45,518 nucleotides of DNA from Flavobacterium sp. (GTDB taxonomy: Bacteria; Bacteroidota; Bacteroidia; Flavobacteriales; Flavobacteriaceae). Shown piece by piece: positions 45,353 through 45,518 of the stretch (within the stretch, counting starts at the first letter, position 1; each line of letters starts with the position of its first letter). Position numbers and translations under genes: made by a program. The notes beneath the pieces are model-generated. The model was not told the DNA's origin, ran no database searches, and saw only the letters and a program-made list of their open reading frames with translations. The stretch spans positions 1 through 45,518 of the forward strand of contig NZ_JAPZSU010000065.1 of the NCBI RefSeq assembly GCF_027531905.1. Reading direction: 5' to 3'.

Positions 45353-45518
45353 TTAAAGTGCAGTAATAATAAACTCGCTTCTTCGGTTCATTTGGTGTTG
45401 TTCTTCGGTGCAATTGGATTGGTTGGTTGGTTCGCAGCCGCAATCGTTGATGAGTTGCGATTCGCCGTAGCCTTTTCCGGTGAGCCTTGATTTATCGATG
45501 CCTTTGGAAACTAACCAA
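45353..45518 (-). CDS. OmpA-family protein, C-terminal end (partial)
   Basis: The window ends inside this gene. The minus strand reads WLVSKGIDKSRLTGKGYGES and on to EEQHQMNRRSEFIITAL, then TAA. SRLTGKGYGES and NRRSEF are the canonical peptidoglycan-binding end of OmpA C-terminal domains. The pair of cysteines in INDCGCE and SNCTEE fits the Bacteroidetes variety with an extra loop. The protein is probably an outer-membrane anchor to the cell wall. The start and the rest of the domain lie beyond 45518. Confidence 0.9.
   Translation of the reverse strand, partial: WLVSKGIDKSRLTGKGYGESQLINDCGCEPTNQSNCTEEQHQMNRRSEFIITAL

Overview
The window is AT-rich chromosomal DNA, almost certainly from a Flavobacterium or a close relative in Flavobacteriaceae. 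The evidence is the gliding genes gldF and gldG, the house style of the proteins (membrane-anchored MutS-like ATPase, bPH2 pair inside the menaquinone genes, fused RimB-RimK), promoters with the Bacteroidetes -7 element TAnnTTTG, weak or absent Shine-Dalgarno sequences, and intergenic hairpin repeats of a kind I remember from flavobacterial genomes. Most of the window is ordinary core genome. No rRNA, tRNA or CRISPR array was seen.

Layout. 1-2250: the end of what looks like an integrative element, with a membrane protein of unknown function and a tyrosine integrase, abutting the 3' end of mnmE. 2248-8181: mnmE, a universal stress protein, a MutS-like ATPase and dnaN, with hairpin repeats between genes. 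8287-12994: gldG-gldF, an ABM-domain protein, a SAM hydroxide adenosyltransferase and phoH. 13095-17954: HAD phosphatase, DUF502 membrane protein, S9 peptidase and purC. 18184-22194: two small accessory exported-type proteins, a candidate 25-residue membrane microprotein, an M28 peptidase and CvfB. 22920-32135: a menaquinone region (menB, two bPH2 proteins, menA, UPF0173 hydrolase, menC, CYTH protein). It is interrupted by a 2-2.5 kb segment holding a TPR protein and a VapBC-like toxin-antitoxin pair, bracketed by two copies of a MITE-like repeat. 32247-36544: a leftward mixed-acid fermentation operon, pflB-pflA-OFA transporter, in which pflB is cut by one in-frame TAA. 36896-45140: rimB-rimK fusion, clpC, gyrA and a TPR protein. 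The window closes inside the 3' end of an OmpA-family gene.

How the genes fit together: menB, menA and menC make the respiratory quinone. The pfl operon would convert pyruvate to acetyl-CoA and formate without oxygen, with a possible formate carrier downstream, so together they suggest a facultative or microaerobic life. gldFG supplies the membrane parts of the gliding ABC transporter.

The observations most worth a second look are: the in-frame TAA in pflB with both halves otherwise intact; two copies of an intergenic hairpin whose loop is conserved while its stem co-varies; the MITE-like repeats flanking the toxin-antitoxin segment; the integrase at the mnmE 3' end, the same target used by SGI1-type islands; a repeat-like in-frame peptide inside the MnmE GTPase domain; and the 25-residue microprotein. 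I found no clear previously undescribed multi-gene system. Statements about related genomes are from memory and were not searched.
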